Below, one piece after another: positions 17,175 through 27,158 of a DNA stretch of 64,000 nucleotides. The notes under the pieces are model-generated. The model did not search any database, had not been told where the DNA came from, and was given only the letters and a program-made list of their open reading frames with translations. Origin of the DNA: Ktedonobacter racemifer DSM 44963 (GTDB lineage Bacteria > Chloroflexota > Ktedonobacteria > Ktedonobacterales > Ktedonobacteraceae); NCBI RefSeq assembly GCF_000178855.1, contig NZ_ADVG01000001.1:124001-188000 (forward strand), in the 5' to 3' direction. The number at the start of each line of letters is the position of its first letter. Position 1 is the stretch's first letter. The position numbers and the translations under genes are program-made.

Positions 17175-18857
17175 CCCATGGGGGGTGAGCGTCATGTTTT
17201 TGCAATTGGGCTAGACAAAAGCCCCCTCTTCTGCGAAGATGTGTTCATTCTCAAGAGGGGAAGGGAAAAACATGAGCGAAGAGACTGATCAAGGCTGGCA
17301 ACAACTCAGCGCACAGATTCTCACTGATATCAAAGCCTGGCGGCGAGACCATCCCAAGGTGACCTTACGTGAGATTGAACAGGAAGTGCATCAGCGCCTG
17401 AGTCGACTGGAAGCCCAAGTGATTCAAGATGCAGCTCAAGCAAGTGCGCAACGTGACTGGAGTGGTACCTCAGCCCAAGAGCGCCCCATCTGTCCCGTGT
17501 GTGGCACCCCACTGCAAGCCCGTGGGAAACGACCCCGCCGTCTGCAAGGAGCAGGAGGACAAGAGATCACGCTCAGCAGAACGTACGGAACTTGCCCCAC
17601 GTGTGGGACAGGGCTTTTTCCCCCTCGATGAGGAGTTAGCTCTCCCAAGAGGGAGGAACTTGACATCGTTGCAACACGAGCATCTGGTCCATCTTTCGAG
17701 CTGGATGCCTTTTGCGCGAGCTGCTGAGATGATGCAACGTCTGCTCGGGGTTCAGGTCAGTGAAGCGAGCGCGCGTCGACAGAGTGAGCAGGCAGGTGCC
17801 TTGGCCCTGGCGGTGCAAACGGTTCTGGCCTCGGAACCTTTCGCCTCGTCACCATCTGTGAGCAAGCCTACCAAGCGCCTGGCCATCAGCGCCGATGGGG
17901 CCTATGTGCCTTTGCTCAAAGGGCAGTGGGCAGAGGTTCGAACGGTGGCTTTTGGAGAAGTCGAACCCTCCACCAGTCCGGCTGGAGCACAAGAGGTCAC
18001 GGTCAGTCATCTCTCCTATTTTTCTCGCATGTGTGATGCTCAGACCTTTGCGACCTTGGCTGATGTGGAGATGCGAGAGCGAGGGGTCCGGCAGGCTCAA
18101 GAAATCGGAGCAGTCACTGATGGTGCCGAGTGGTTGCAGGGCTTCCTCGATCTCCACTGTCCCCAAGCGTTGCGCATCTTGGATTTTCCTCATGCAGCAG
18201 AGCATCTCCATCTGCTCATCCAAGCGCTCCAACAAGCCGGCCTCGTTCTGCCTGACGACCTGCTGGAGCGTGCCTGCCATCGACTCAAACATCGAGGTCC
18301 CCGTTTGCTCATCTGGCTGCTTGCTCGTTTACCAGCTCAGATCGCCCAACAGGAAGGGGTGCGTGAACAGGTCGGCTATTTTCTCAAACGCGAAGCCTTG
18401 ATGCAGTATCCCCAGTTTCAAGCCGCAGGCTGGCCGATTGGGTCAGGGATGGTGGAAAGCGCCAATAAAGTGGTGGTGCAAGCCCGCCTCAAAGGAGCAG
18501 GTATGCATTGGGAGCCCAGTCATGTCAATCCCATGCTCACCTTACGCAACGCCGTCTGTAATGAGCGATGGGATCTCTGCTGGCAAGAGATTGAGCGGGA
18601 GCAACTCCGTCAACGGGAGCAGCGTCGCAACGAGCGAGCGACACCTCGTCTTGAGCAGATGGTCTCTTCCTTGATGCTCTCGCTCCTTCGCTTTCGTTCC
18701 CCTACTCCCAAGCCACTTCCCCCTCCCCCTCGTCCAATGGCACCTGCTGCCACCTTACCTGGTTCCTCACGCCCTTCAACCCATCATCCATGGAAACGAG
18801 TGTTGGCTTGTCGTCCCAAATCCATTGCAAAAAGATGACGCTCACCCTCCCATGGGG
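17175..18857 (+). mobile_element. ISKra4-type insertion sequence, copy 1
   Basis: The left end (CCCATGGGGGGTGAGCGTCAT then TTTTTGCAA, from 17175) is repeated in inverted orientation at the right end (18826-18857) with a few mismatches over about 30 bases. It carries one two-frame transposase. Its right terminus overlaps the left terminus of the next element in the shared CCCATGGGG. Confidence 0.8.
17272..18838 (+). CDS. ISKra4-family transposase made by +1 frameshifting
   Basis: Frame A (17272-17631) gives an N-terminal domain with two CxxC pairs (CPVCGTPLQARGKR, CPTCGTGLFPPR). Frame B continues to 18838 with LDEELALP, ADGAYVPLLKGQWAEVRT, MDG-type and WPIGSGMVESANKVV segments characteristic of the catalytic domain. 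The switch happens at CTT TTT CCC CCT CGA TGA (17614-17631): skipping one C at 17623 joins LFP to LDEELAL. The neighbouring diverged copy has the same arrangement at the same site, which argues for programmed frameshifting. ATG 17272 has AAGGGA upstream. Confidence 0.82.
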
Positions 18858-20512
18858 TACGACTCAACATTTTGCAAAAGGGATAGACAGGAAAAAGAAA
18901 AGCAGGTAAGATCGTCGTAGCAAAAGAAAAAGTAGGGAGCAAGCCATGGAACGTAATGAATGGCTCAGTATGAGTGAAAAGGTCTTATCTGACGTCAAAG
19001 AATGGCGCAAAGCTCACCCCAAAGCCACCTTTGTGGAAATTGAAGATGAAGTTCATCGGCGTATGGTCCAGTTAGAAGCCCAGCTCCTGCAAGATGCAGC
19101 TCTTGAGAGCAGCAGTCGAGAATGGGGAAGAGACCGCTCTGAGCCAGCACCGACTTGCCCCACCTGTCACGTGTCATTACAAGCACGAGGCAAACGTTCA
19201 CGAACCTTGCAAGGCAATGGGGGAGAATCGGTGACCCTCACGCGAACCTATGGAACCTGTCCCAAGTGCGGGGAAAGCTTTTTTCCCCCTCGATGAAGAA
19301 TTGGCGTTGCTTCCTGGATCACTGGCTCCCAGGCAACAGGAACATCTCGTCCATCTGGCAAGTGTCATGCCTTTTGAGCATGCCAGCAGCATCCTCAGCG
19401 ATCTGCTGGGCGTTTATGTAAGTGGGGAAACGGCCCGCAGACGGTAGCCGAGCAGGCTGGCAAACATGTGGAGCACGTCCAAACCAAAGAGGCCCATCTT
19501 CCTGACAAGCAAGAGGCCATCATGAGATTCAAGGCCCTTCGCTTGGCCATGAGTGCCGATGGCGCGATGGTCCCTTTGGTTGGGGGAGAATGGGCTGAGG
19601 TGCGTACCCTGGCCATTGGAGAGGTTCCTGCGACTGGTGCCACCAACGCCACCGCAGCGATGGTGCATGTTGGCAAGTTGTCCTACTTCTCCCGTTTGAG
19701 TGATGCCGCAACCTTTACTGATCTGGCAGAGGTCGAAACCCGCCGACGCCATCTTGTTGAGGCCCAAGAGGTGTGCGCGGTGATGGATGGGGCTGAGTGG
19801 TTGCAAGGGATGATCGACATGCATCGGCCAGATGCGGTGCGTATTCTGGATTTTCCCCATGCCGCAGAACATGTAGCGAAGCTGCTGGAAGCGCTGAGTG
19901 CGTGGGGAACGTGCTTTCCTGAAAATCTGTTGCAACGGTGTCTGCACGTGCTCAAAGAGCGGGGACCGGCGGCTTTAGCCAAGATGGCTGCTGGTTTAAG
20001 CGAGGAAGAGGTCTCCCAGCCAGAGGTTCGAGAGCATCTGGGCTACTTGCAGAAGCGATGCTCACAGATGCAGTATCTTCTCTTTCGACAGGCAGGATGG
20101 CCTCTTGGCTCAGGCATGGTTGAGAGCGCCAACAAACTCGTGGTAGAAAGGCGCCTCAAAGGGCCAGGGATGCGTTGGGAGCGCCACAATGTGAATCCCA
20201 TGCTGGCATTGCGCAATGGGATCTGTAATGAGCGGTGGCAGGAAACCTGGCAACTGGCAAGCTCTCAGCGTCGAAAGAGCGTAAGCATCAGCGCCGTCAA
20301 CGGGCCGCACAACGACTCAACACCCTCTCCGCTTCTACGGAGTGCAAGCCTGTTGAGGCTGTCCCCAAAGGTCCATTGTCCTCTCTTCTTCCTCCTGGTC
20401 TTCCTGCGATGATTCCCGGCACTTCGCGGCCTTCTGCCCATCATCCCTGGAAACGTGGAGCAGTCTGTCGTCCAAAGCAGTTTGCAAAATGTTGAGTCGC
20501 ACCCTCCCATGT
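18849..20512 (+). mobile_element. ISKra4-type insertion sequence, copy 2, abutting copy 1
   Basis: The left end from 18849 (CCCATGGGGTACGACTCAAC, then ATTTTGCAAA) matches the inverted right end at about 20482-20512 (TTTGCAAAATGTTGAGTCG ... CCCATG). The two copies form a head-to-tail tandem sharing about 9 bases, but their sequences have diverged clearly, so this is an insertion next to a relative rather than a fresh duplication. Confidence 0.78.
18946..20495 (+). pseudogene. ISKra4-family transposase, decayed copy
   Basis: The N-terminal frame (18946-19296, CPTCHVSLQARGKR ... CPKCGESFFPPR) ends at the conserved shift site TTT TTT CCC CCT CGA TGA (19279-19296). Beyond the normal +1 switch there are at least two more frame changes: near 19437, where ETARR runs into a stop while the matching QTVAEQAG lies in another frame, and near 20250-20275, where the conserved C-terminal tail (GTSRPSAHHPWKR) shifts frame again. 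The catalytic-domain segments ADGAMVPLVGGEWAEVRT and WPLGSGMVESANKLV are preserved. Confidence 0.8.
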
Positions 20513-20654
20513 GCATATGACCAGCCAGTGGGAAAGATGTGCTTAGAATGTGCCATGCCCTCCCTTTAAAGAGGGCTCAGCTTGTTTTGTCTCTCTTTTA
20601 TTCGCCACAAGAACTGCCCAATGACGTGAAGAATGTTGCGGCGTAGTGTGAAGC

Positions 20655-20682
20655 GTAGGGTTCATGCCGGCATGAACCCTAC
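20655..20682. repeat. 28-bp perfect palindrome
   Basis: GTAGGGTTCATGCC followed directly by its exact reverse complement, with no loop. It lies 24 bases beyond the 3' end of the GNAT gene (minus strand) and close to the ISKra4 end. A loopless perfect palindrome fits a DNA-binding site or a recombination relic better than a terminator. Confidence 0.6.
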
Positions 20683-20705
20683 AAGGTAGCGTCTGTAAGG
20701 CTGCA

Positions 20706-21146
20706 CTAACGCGGCAGTTCGATCTGATACCGGATGAAACCACGGTTCTCGGCCACCTTATCGTACAGGTACCGTGCCGTGGTGTTGGATGCCTGGGTGG
20801 TCCAGTACACACGACAACAGCCGTGATCCCTGGCCCAATCGACCACAGCGGCGATCAACGCGCGAGCCACGCCTTTTCCGCGCATGTCCGAGGCGGTGAA
20901 GAGGTCCTGTAAATAGCAGACATCCGGTCCCGATGTGCTGGGATGGACGAGGAAATGGGTGATACTGACAAGCCTGCCATCCAGCTTTGCACCGAAGGCG
21001 TGCAGGCTCGTATCCACCTGGAATTCGCGCCACGCCCGGTCGTACATCTCGGGTGGCTCAACCCGCTGATAGAAGTCGATGTAGGCGCGGAACAGGACCT
21101 CCCAGTCAGCCCTGTCGGATGGCGTGAGCTTATCAATACTGACCAT
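20706..21146 (-). CDS. GNAT-family N-acetyltransferase
   Basis: 146 residues. The acetyl-CoA binding motif A is visible (LQDLFTASDMRGKGVARALI, with the RGKGVA pyrophosphate loop), followed by VYWTTQASNTTARYLYDKV of motif B. The N-terminus (LTPSDRADWEVLFRAYIDFY) is like small single-domain GNATs that acetylate small molecules or amines. The substrate is unknown. It is next to and on the same strand as the dinB-like gene, but 70 bases apart. Confidence 0.85.
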   Translation of the reverse strand: MVSIDKLTPSDRADWEVLFRAYIDFYQRVEPPEMYDRAWREFQVDTSLHAFGAKLDGRLVSITHFLVHPSTSGPDVCYLQDLFTASDMRGKGVARALIAAVVDWARDHGCCRVYWTTQASNTTARYLYDKVAENRGFIRYQIELPR

Positions 21147-21214
21147 GTGACACTCTCCTGATTATGTATGAAAGGAATTCAAGCCCTAAAAAGAGGATCG
21201 CGAAAAGCTAGCGA

Positions 21215-21745
21215 TCACACTTCTTTGTCGGGGGCAGAGATCTCGTGATCCCGGAAGAAGAAATTCCAGGGGCCACAGCCGAGTATAAAGGGTTGCATGA
21301 GCGCCCGCTCTGCCTGGATAGTGTGATTCAAATCGTGCGCCGCCCATGTATGAAGGAACTCTGCCAGGGTAACCGTACCAAACTTCGGATGCTGGACAGT
21401 CCGCTCCAGATCCTCATCCTTCACTTGCTGAATCAGGACAAGACTTTCTTGACGATGCTGTGCAAACGCAGCCGCAAGCTGTTCAGGCGTCTGAGTAGCA
21501 AGATCTGGGTGTGGCTCGTTGGGATCAAAATCGCTGAAGTCCTGGCCCGCCAGAAGAGCGCGGAAGCGCACAGGAAAGAGCACCCGTTCCGCATCCACCA
21601 AATGCTGTAAGCAACTGCGTGCCGACCACTCCCCTGCGGCTGGCGGACGCGTCAGGAGCTCACCGGGAAGCGTACTGACCAGCCGCTGCCAACGCTCTGG
21701 AGTGGTGGAGAGGACCGCAAGTACGCACTCTAACATAGTATTCAT
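21215..21745 (-). CDS. DinB-like four-helix-bundle protein (DUF/DinB_2 superfamily)
   Basis: 176 residues. The pattern SCLQHLVDAE, VTLAEFLHTWAAHDLNHTIQ supplies the three His residues that bind a metal in the DinB/YfiT superfamily, and PGELLTRPPAAGEWSARSCL is the usual entry into the metal helix. The start at 21745 is preferred: GGAGG lies 7 bases upstream, while the longer frame (to 21835) has none. Members act as metal-dependent hydrolases or thiol (bacillithiol/mycothiol) transferases; the specific reaction here is unknown. Confidence 0.85.
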   Translation of the reverse strand: MNTMLECVLAVLSTTPERWQRLVSTLPGELLTRPPAAGEWSARSCLQHLVDAERVLFPVRFRALLAGQDFSDFDPNEPHPDLATQTPEQLAAAFAQHRQESLVLIQQVKDEDLERTVQHPKFGTVTLAEFLHTWAAHDLNHTIQAERALMQPFILGCGPWNFFFRDHEISAPDKEV

Positions 21746-22024
21746 GAGAACCTCCGTGTGCTTTTTCCCAAAAAACTGAAAGAACGGGTATCTACGCTTA
21801 TACGAAAGGGGATATGTAGATGTGTTTTCTGACACCTTTCCCTCGCATGCTCATGCGGGATGTTGGTAAGAGTATGGTACCCTAAGATTGATCTCCCCAC
21901 CAGGGCCATTTTGTGCTAAAGTGAGAGGACCAATGCTGCATCTGTGCATACCACCAGGAAAGGAAAGGCCTTGACACAATCTGCCTCTATTGTCGCTTCT
22001 CTCTGTCTTGTATTGGATCGATAG

Positions 22025-22291
22025 TTGCCGACACCGCTCTTTCGCCAGCTCTACGCCGGCCTGCGCGAGGCCATCCTATCAACCGGCTTACACGTCGTGG
22101 GCTGGCTGCCGCCACGCAGGGGCGATCGTCTCGCCAGCCAACATATTCAACGCCAGGGAGTCGATACTCCGCCGCTTTCGGCCTACCACCTTGCTCCTCC
22201 GCAACGTAGCGGCTTGGTCCTCGGCTACGCGGGTGTGGAACCGCAAGCCATACGCACGGCCGTCGAGCACATAGCAAGAGCGCTTAGCTGA
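22025..22291 (+). pseudogene. MocR/PdxR-type (GntR-aminotransferase) regulator with large internal deletion
   Basis: An 88-codon frame from TTG 22025 joins the first residues of a GntR winged helix (TPLFRQLYAGLREAIL) directly to the end of a fold-type I aminotransferase domain (GLHVVGWLP ... GLVLGYAGVEPQAIRTAVEHIARAL). Both ends are typical of MocR regulators of about 450-500 residues, so about 380 codons have been removed in frame. It is a remnant; neither domain can be functional. Confidence 0.7.
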
Positions 22292-22470
22292 GGCCCACTC
22301 GGGCGTTTAACCCATTCTCTCTTCTTATGAATGAGCAGAGCTTACTCAACACATAGGATACGTATTTTTGCAGTGACCTCTTGGGGGTAAAACCTTGAAA
22401 ACACGAGGAGAACTTGGTACGTTAAGCATGGATTACCTCAGGATAGAAGAGATGAAAGGATGGTTCTCTC

Positions 22471-23070
22471 ATGCTTGTCACGCACTATTGGGAACGAATT
22501 GAAGCCTGGTTCTTACAGCATGCTCCCCTTGCTTGGAAAACGTATCTGCCAGGATGCACTGAGGAAGGGCTTTTGGAGGCGGAACACCTCTTTGATCAGG
22601 ACCTCCCTGAAGATTTTAAAACCTCCTATCGCATCCACAACGGATGTAGCTCGTTCATGAATGGCATTGACGAGATGTCTCAATTTTTTGATCTGCATTC
22701 GATCACGCGGATATGGGACTCCAAACGCTTTGCCTGGCAGGAAGGTAAATCCAACGATCGCGCACCAGGAGTCAAGCCTTCCGTGTTGTCTGCAGCAGAC
22801 ATTCAGCCAGTCTTTTGGCATCCAGGATGGATCGATTTCGCAAGCGATGGTTCTGATTATGTCTACTGCCTTGATCTGGCTCCTGCTGCCGGAGGAAAAA
22901 TGGGACAGGTCATTGGCTGGGATCACTATGATGGTCCCCAACGAGAAGTGCATTTCTCCGGCTTTGAAAAACTGCAGGAGAAGCAGGCGCAAGCGCCGGA
23001 ATATGGTATCCTTTTCAGTGTCAGGAGGCGTTGGACGGAACGAGACATAGACGTGAGGAACTCGTGGTAG
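22471..23070 (+). CDS. SMI1/KNR4-family protein
   Basis: 199 residues with the SMI1/KNR4 fold signature: LPEDFKTSYRIHNGCSS near residue 50, then HPGWIDFASDGSDYVYCLDLAPA and GKMGQVIGWDHYDG. The family includes immunity proteins of contact-dependent toxin systems and yeast Knr4. No toxin gene is adjacent, so an immunity role is only possible. AAAGGA lies 15 bases before the ATG. Confidence 0.85.
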   Translation: MLVTHYWERIEAWFLQHAPLAWKTYLPGCTEEGLLEAEHLFDQDLPEDFKTSYRIHNGCSSFMNGIDEMSQFFDLHSITRIWDSKRFAWQEGKSNDRAPGVKPSVLSAADIQPVFWHPGWIDFASDGSDYVYCLDLAPAAGGKMGQVIGWDHYDGPQREVHFSGFEKLQEKQAQAPEYGILFSVRRRWTERDIDVRNSW

Positions 23071-23173
23071 GGTGTATACCTGCCTTGTTTCAACGAGGCC
23101 AAAGGGGCAACAAGTGCCCAATACACGCGTAATTCGATGCCGCGAATGCGCTTTCATGTAAAGGAGTACAACT

Positions 23174-25213
23174 TTGCAACCAGCTACTCGTCGTGAAGAT
23201 ACTGTTGAAGATTATCATGGAACCCTTGTCGCCGATCCATATCGGTGGCTAGAGGAGGTATCGACTCAGGAAACACAGGCCTGGGTTCAGGAGCAGCACA
23301 GCGCTACCCGCACATACCTAGATGCCATTCCGGATAGAGACCAGATCAAGCAGCGCTACCGTGAACTCTTTAATTATTCTCGCTACTCAACTCCATACAA
23401 GAAGGGAGAGAGATACTTCTTCTCTAAGAACACGGGGTTGCAGAATCAAAATGTGCTCTATACTCAATCTGCTCTGCGCGCGGATATGAAGGCCGTGCTT
23501 GATCCCAATGCTCTCAGCGCAGATGGCACAGTCGCCCTTACCAATCAAGCGATGAGCGAGGATGGGAAGTTACTGGCGTATGGAACGTCGAAGAGTGGTA
23601 GTGACTGGCAGGAAATTCGCATTCGCCGTGTGGACGATGGCCGCGACTATGATGAAGTGATTCGATACTGTAAGTTCGCCTCGATCGCGTGGAGACATGA
23701 TAGCACGGGTTTCTACTACAATCGATTGCCAGAACCGGGGACAGTACCTGGAGAGGATCAGACCAACTATAGTAAGGTCTACTGGCACAAGGTTGGTACC
23801 CAGCAAGAAGAAGATCAACTCGTCTTTGAACGGCCAGAAGCCAAGGAGTTAAGCTTTTCACCGTTCATCTCAAACGACGGAGCCTATCTGCTTCTCAACG
23901 TGTGGTGCGGAACTGATCCGAAGAATCGCATCTATTACCGAGAGGTAACGAGCGATGAGCCCTTCATACGCTTGCTAGACGAGGCCGATGCAAGCTACAC
24001 CTTTGTGGGAAATGATGGAGCGCTATTTTACTTCCAAACAAACCTGGATGCTCCTCGAGGAAGAATCATCGCAATTGATACAACAAAGCCAGAGCGTACA
24101 CAATGGCGTGAAATCGTATCTGAACAGAGTGACGTGATGGATTTTGCGTTGATCGTCAATCAGCAGTTTGTGCTCGGTTATATGCATGATGCGCACCACC
24201 AAGTGAAGCTCTACAACAAAACAGGCACATTCTTACGTGAAATCGAGCTTCCCACCCTCGGCTCAATCATGGGTATAAGTGGCGAGCCAGATGACGATGA
24301 ACTCTTTTTAAGCTTTACCTCGTTTCTCTACCCATCAACCGTCTTTCGTTATGACTTTGAACGTCACGAATTGAAACCGTTGTGGGAGACACCACATACA
24401 TTTGATCCATCTGGATATGAGACCCGGCAGGTCTTTTTCACCTCAAAGGATGGCACACGTGTCCCCATGTTCCTTACCCATAAGAAAGGGCTTGTGCTTA
24501 ATAACAATAATCCCGTTCTGATCTACGGCTATGGTGGTTTTGATATCAGTTTGACGCCCAACTTTGGCATCACCCCACTGCTCTGGGTTGAGCGTGGAGG
24601 GATATACGCAACAGTAAACCTGCGCGGTGGCAACGAGTACGGCGAAGAGTGGCATAAGGCTGGAATGCTTGAGAAGAAACAGAACGTTTTCGATGATTTC
24701 ATCGCGGCTGCTGAGTGGCTGATTGAGAACAAATATAGTAATTCCACCCGCATCGCTATTGAAGGCGGGAGCAATGGAGGGCTCCTTGTCGCCGCGAGCA
24801 TGGTCCAGCGCCCTGAGCTCTATGGAGCGGTCATCTGCCGCGTGCCAGTCATTGATATGTTGCGCTACCACAAGTTCACTGTCGGGCGCTACTGGATCTC
24901 AGAGTATGGTGATGCCGAGCACAACGCAGAGCATTTTAAATTCATGTACGCGTACTCGCCATTACACAACGTGAAGGAAGGGGTTGAATATCCTCCGACC
25001 TTGATTATGACAGCGGATACGGATGATCGCGTTGTCCCTGCCCACGCCTGGAAGTTTGCCGCGACACTCCAACACGCATACCAGGGAAAGAATCCGATCT
25101 TGCTGCGCTTTGAACTGAAGGCTGGGCATGGAATGGGGAAACCAACTGCGAAGATCATTGAAGAGGAGAGTGACATATTAGCCTTCTTATTCCAGACCTT
25201 TTCCATGCAATAG
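23174..25213 (+). CDS. Prolyl oligopeptidase family (S9A) serine peptidase
   Basis: 679 residues. The N-terminal beta-propeller starts after DPYRWLEE; the alpha/beta-hydrolase domain follows from about residue 410. Catalytic Ser533 is in EGGSNGG, the Asp in TADTDDRVVP (617-618 region) and His652 in KAGHGMGKP. LRGGNEYGEEWHKAGML precedes the nucleophile as in prolyl endopeptidases. There is no signal peptide, so it is probably cytoplasmic and cleaves short peptides after Pro. The start is TTG at 23174 with AAAGGAG about 8 bases upstream; no better ATG is available. Confidence 0.93.
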   Translation: MQPATRREDTVEDYHGTLVADPYRWLEEVSTQETQAWVQEQHSATRTYLDAIPDRDQIKQRYRELFNYSRYSTPYKKGERYFFSKNTGLQNQNVLYTQSALRADMKAVLDPNALSADGTVALTNQAMSEDGKLLAYGTSKSGSDWQEIRIRRVDDGRDYDEVIRYCKFASIAWRHDSTGFYYNRLPEPGTVPGEDQTNYSKVYWHKVGTQQEEDQLVFERPEAKELSFSPFISNDGAYLLLNVWCGTDPKNRIYYREVTSDEPFIRLLDEADASYTFVGNDGALFYFQTNLDAPRGRIIAIDTTKPERTQWREIVSEQSDVMDFALIVNQQFVLGYMHDAHHQVKLYNKTGTFLREIELPTLGSIMGISGEPDDDELFLSFTSFLYPSTVFRYDFERHELKPLWETPHTFDPSGYETRQVFFTSKDGTRVPMFLTHKKGLVLNNNNPVLIYGYGGFDISLTPNFGITPLLWVERGGIYATVNLRGGNEYGEEWHKAGMLEKKQNVFDDFIAAAEWLIENKYSNSTRIAIEGGSNGGLLVAASMVQRPELYGAVICRVPVIDMLRYHKFTVGRYWISEYGDAEHNAEHFKFMYAYSPLHNVKEGVEYPPTLIMTADTDDRVVPAHAWKFAATLQHAYQGKNPILLRFELKAGHGMGKPTAKIIEEESDILAFLFQTFSMQ

Positions 25214-25234
25214 GGTTGCTACCAGTTACAGAAA

Positions 25235-25456
25235 ATCTGCAGTGTAGGGCTGCCTGGCGTCAATGCAGGAAGTCCAGAGTTGACCAGCAACCATCATGTT
25301 CACTGGGCTGAGTACGGGACGCTCAACCTTGAATCCGGTCGCCTCAGCATTGATCTGCGCCATATTCCACTGGATGTAACCGCTGTTTTGCATGCTGGAG
25401 CGCGTTCTGGAATGCCTCATGTGGAGTGGTGGATGCAGAAGTGGGAAACCAACTGA
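25235..25456 (+). pseudogene. C-terminal remnant of a calcineurin-like metallophosphoesterase
   Basis: In the plus frame ending TGA 25454-25456 the sequence reads VGLPGVNAG, then HVHWAEYGTLNLESG, LSIDLRHIPLDV and SGMPHVEWW, the typical tail of YfcE/YmdB-like phosphoesterases (following INPGSVG in complete proteins). No start or metal-binding N-terminal half is present. It lies directly after the S9 peptidase. Confidence 0.65.
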
Positions 25457-25648
25457 GCAGAGTGCGCTCTTAGCAAGCGAACACTGATCATCAAAGTTGA
25501 CGGAGTTCTGGTAAAGCGCCAAAAGTGGCGAATTTATGACCATTCTGACAGAATGCGTTCTGCGTGTCCAATAGATCATACAGCCCGGTCACGCTATGAT
25601 AGCTCATTGCTGTCTGGTTGTTCTAAATCAAACGTTATTTAAAACAAT

Positions 25649-26923
25649 ATGGAAAGTTTTTATCGTATGTTCAACAAACTGGTTCTATCAGGGGACCGAC
25701 TCTCCAGTGTGCTTGCTGGACCTTGGAGCATGAAACTCTTCTACCTCGGCTATTTTTCCGCAATGGGCATTTACCTGCCCTACCTCGGTCTCTATCTAGG
25801 AGCCGTTGGACTATCTGGTACACAGATAGGTTTGACCGCCTCGATGTTTCCTCTGGCGGGCGTGGTGATGCCACCAATATGGGGTTTGCTCAGCGACCGC
25901 TATAGCTGGCGTAAACAATTGTTGATCGTAACGCTACTAGGCGCGGTAATTACCTCGCTTCTGCTCTGGCTGACGGCTCATTCCTTTCTTGTGCTACTCC
26001 TATGTGTTATTGTGTTGGCAATATCACTCAGTCCAGTAATTCCGCTGGCCGATGCTATTACGCTTCAATGGATCGGCCAGCGTGGTGGCAGCTATGGAAC
26101 GGTCCGCGTTTATGGTTCTATTGGTTTTCTCGTCGCGGCCATTGTGGCGGGGAGCGTTCTGAATGAAGTTGGCATCACCGCGCTGTTCCTGCTGCTAGCC
26201 GTCGTATTTTGTGGTCCTTTTCTCGCCAGCTTCTTCGTGCCTGCCCAGAGTAAGGTAAGCATGGCACATGTGAAAAGGCGTGAGCTGATGGTACTGCTTC
26301 AAGATCGCACGCTGCTTCTGTTCCTGCTGCTCTGTATGGTGGGCTATGGTACCTTCGCCGCCTATAATACCTTCTTTGGCCTCTACCTGCGTGGGCTTGG
26401 AGTGAGCACCAGGGCCATCGGCCTGGCATCGGGAATGGCAAGCCTGAGCGAACTGCCGACCATGATGCTCTCCGGCATCATGATGAAACGATTAGGCGTT
26501 AAATGGCTGCTGCTGATCGGTTTGAGTGTGGCGGTTGTGCGCTGGCTAGCCTATGCGATCTTTACGGACTATAGCGTACTATTCGCCTTCACGCTGCTAC
26601 ATGGCGTCTCGTTTGCTAGCTTCTATATCGCCGCGGTGACCTTTATCGATCGGTACGTGCCAATTCACCTGCGGACAACGGGGCAGACATTGTTCTATGG
26701 CACAAGCTTCGGACTGGGTACCTGGGCGAGCACCAACCTGTTTGGCGCACTCTATGAACGACTACATGGCAGTGGAATATTTCTAGTGGCTGCAGTCCTC
26801 TGCGCCGCCTCTCTCCTCGGTCTGCTCCTGTTGATGCCACGCAATCCTGCCCCTGTGAGCAGCGAAATAAGCCAGCGAAAAGAATATGGGCCAAAGGAGG
26901 AAAAGGTCGAGGGATCTCATTAA
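25649..26923 (+). CDS. MFS transporter (MFS_1-like / phenylpropionate-permease-like)
   Basis: 424 residues and 12 predicted membrane segments. YLGYFSAMGIYLPYLGLYL in the first helix, the WGLLSDRYSWRK loop and VRVYGSIGFLVAA in helix 5 resemble the PF12832 subgroup (HcaT / nucleoside symporter-like). The polar C-terminal tail is cytoplasmic. The ribosome site before ATG 25649 is poor; a later ATG at about 25730 (MKLFYLGYF) is possible. Substrate unknown. Confidence 0.82.
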   Translation: MESFYRMFNKLVLSGDRLSSVLAGPWSMKLFYLGYFSAMGIYLPYLGLYLGAVGLSGTQIGLTASMFPLAGVVMPPIWGLLSDRYSWRKQLLIVTLLGAVITSLLLWLTAHSFLVLLLCVIVLAISLSPVIPLADAITLQWIGQRGGSYGTVRVYGSIGFLVAAIVAGSVLNEVGITALFLLLAVVFCGPFLASFFVPAQSKVSMAHVKRRELMVLLQDRTLLLFLLLCMVGYGTFAAYNTFFGLYLRGLGVSTRAIGLASGMASLSELPTMMLSGIMMKRLGVKWLLLIGLSVAVVRWLAYAIFTDYSVLFAFTLLHGVSFASFYIAAVTFIDRYVPIHLRTTGQTLFYGTSFGLGTWASTNLFGALYERLHGSGIFLVAAVLCAASLLGLLLLMPRNPAPVSSEISQRKEYGPKEEKVEGSH

Positions 26924-27158
26924 CTCGTTGCACATCCCTTGAGTCTCATAATTCCAAGCAACACTTTTGCTGTTCTGGAAGAGGTTATTTCTCTTATTGA
27001 AGCGTTTGTGGCGCTTGTGTGGACTCTCCAGGAAAAGTTCGACTTTTATTCCACAGCCGAATTCACCAGTCCCAACATGGGGTATAGCTCAGAAAAATTG
27101 ATGGGACTATTCTCGGACATTACCGGCCGAGTTTGCGCCTGGTCGGTGGCGTCTGAAG

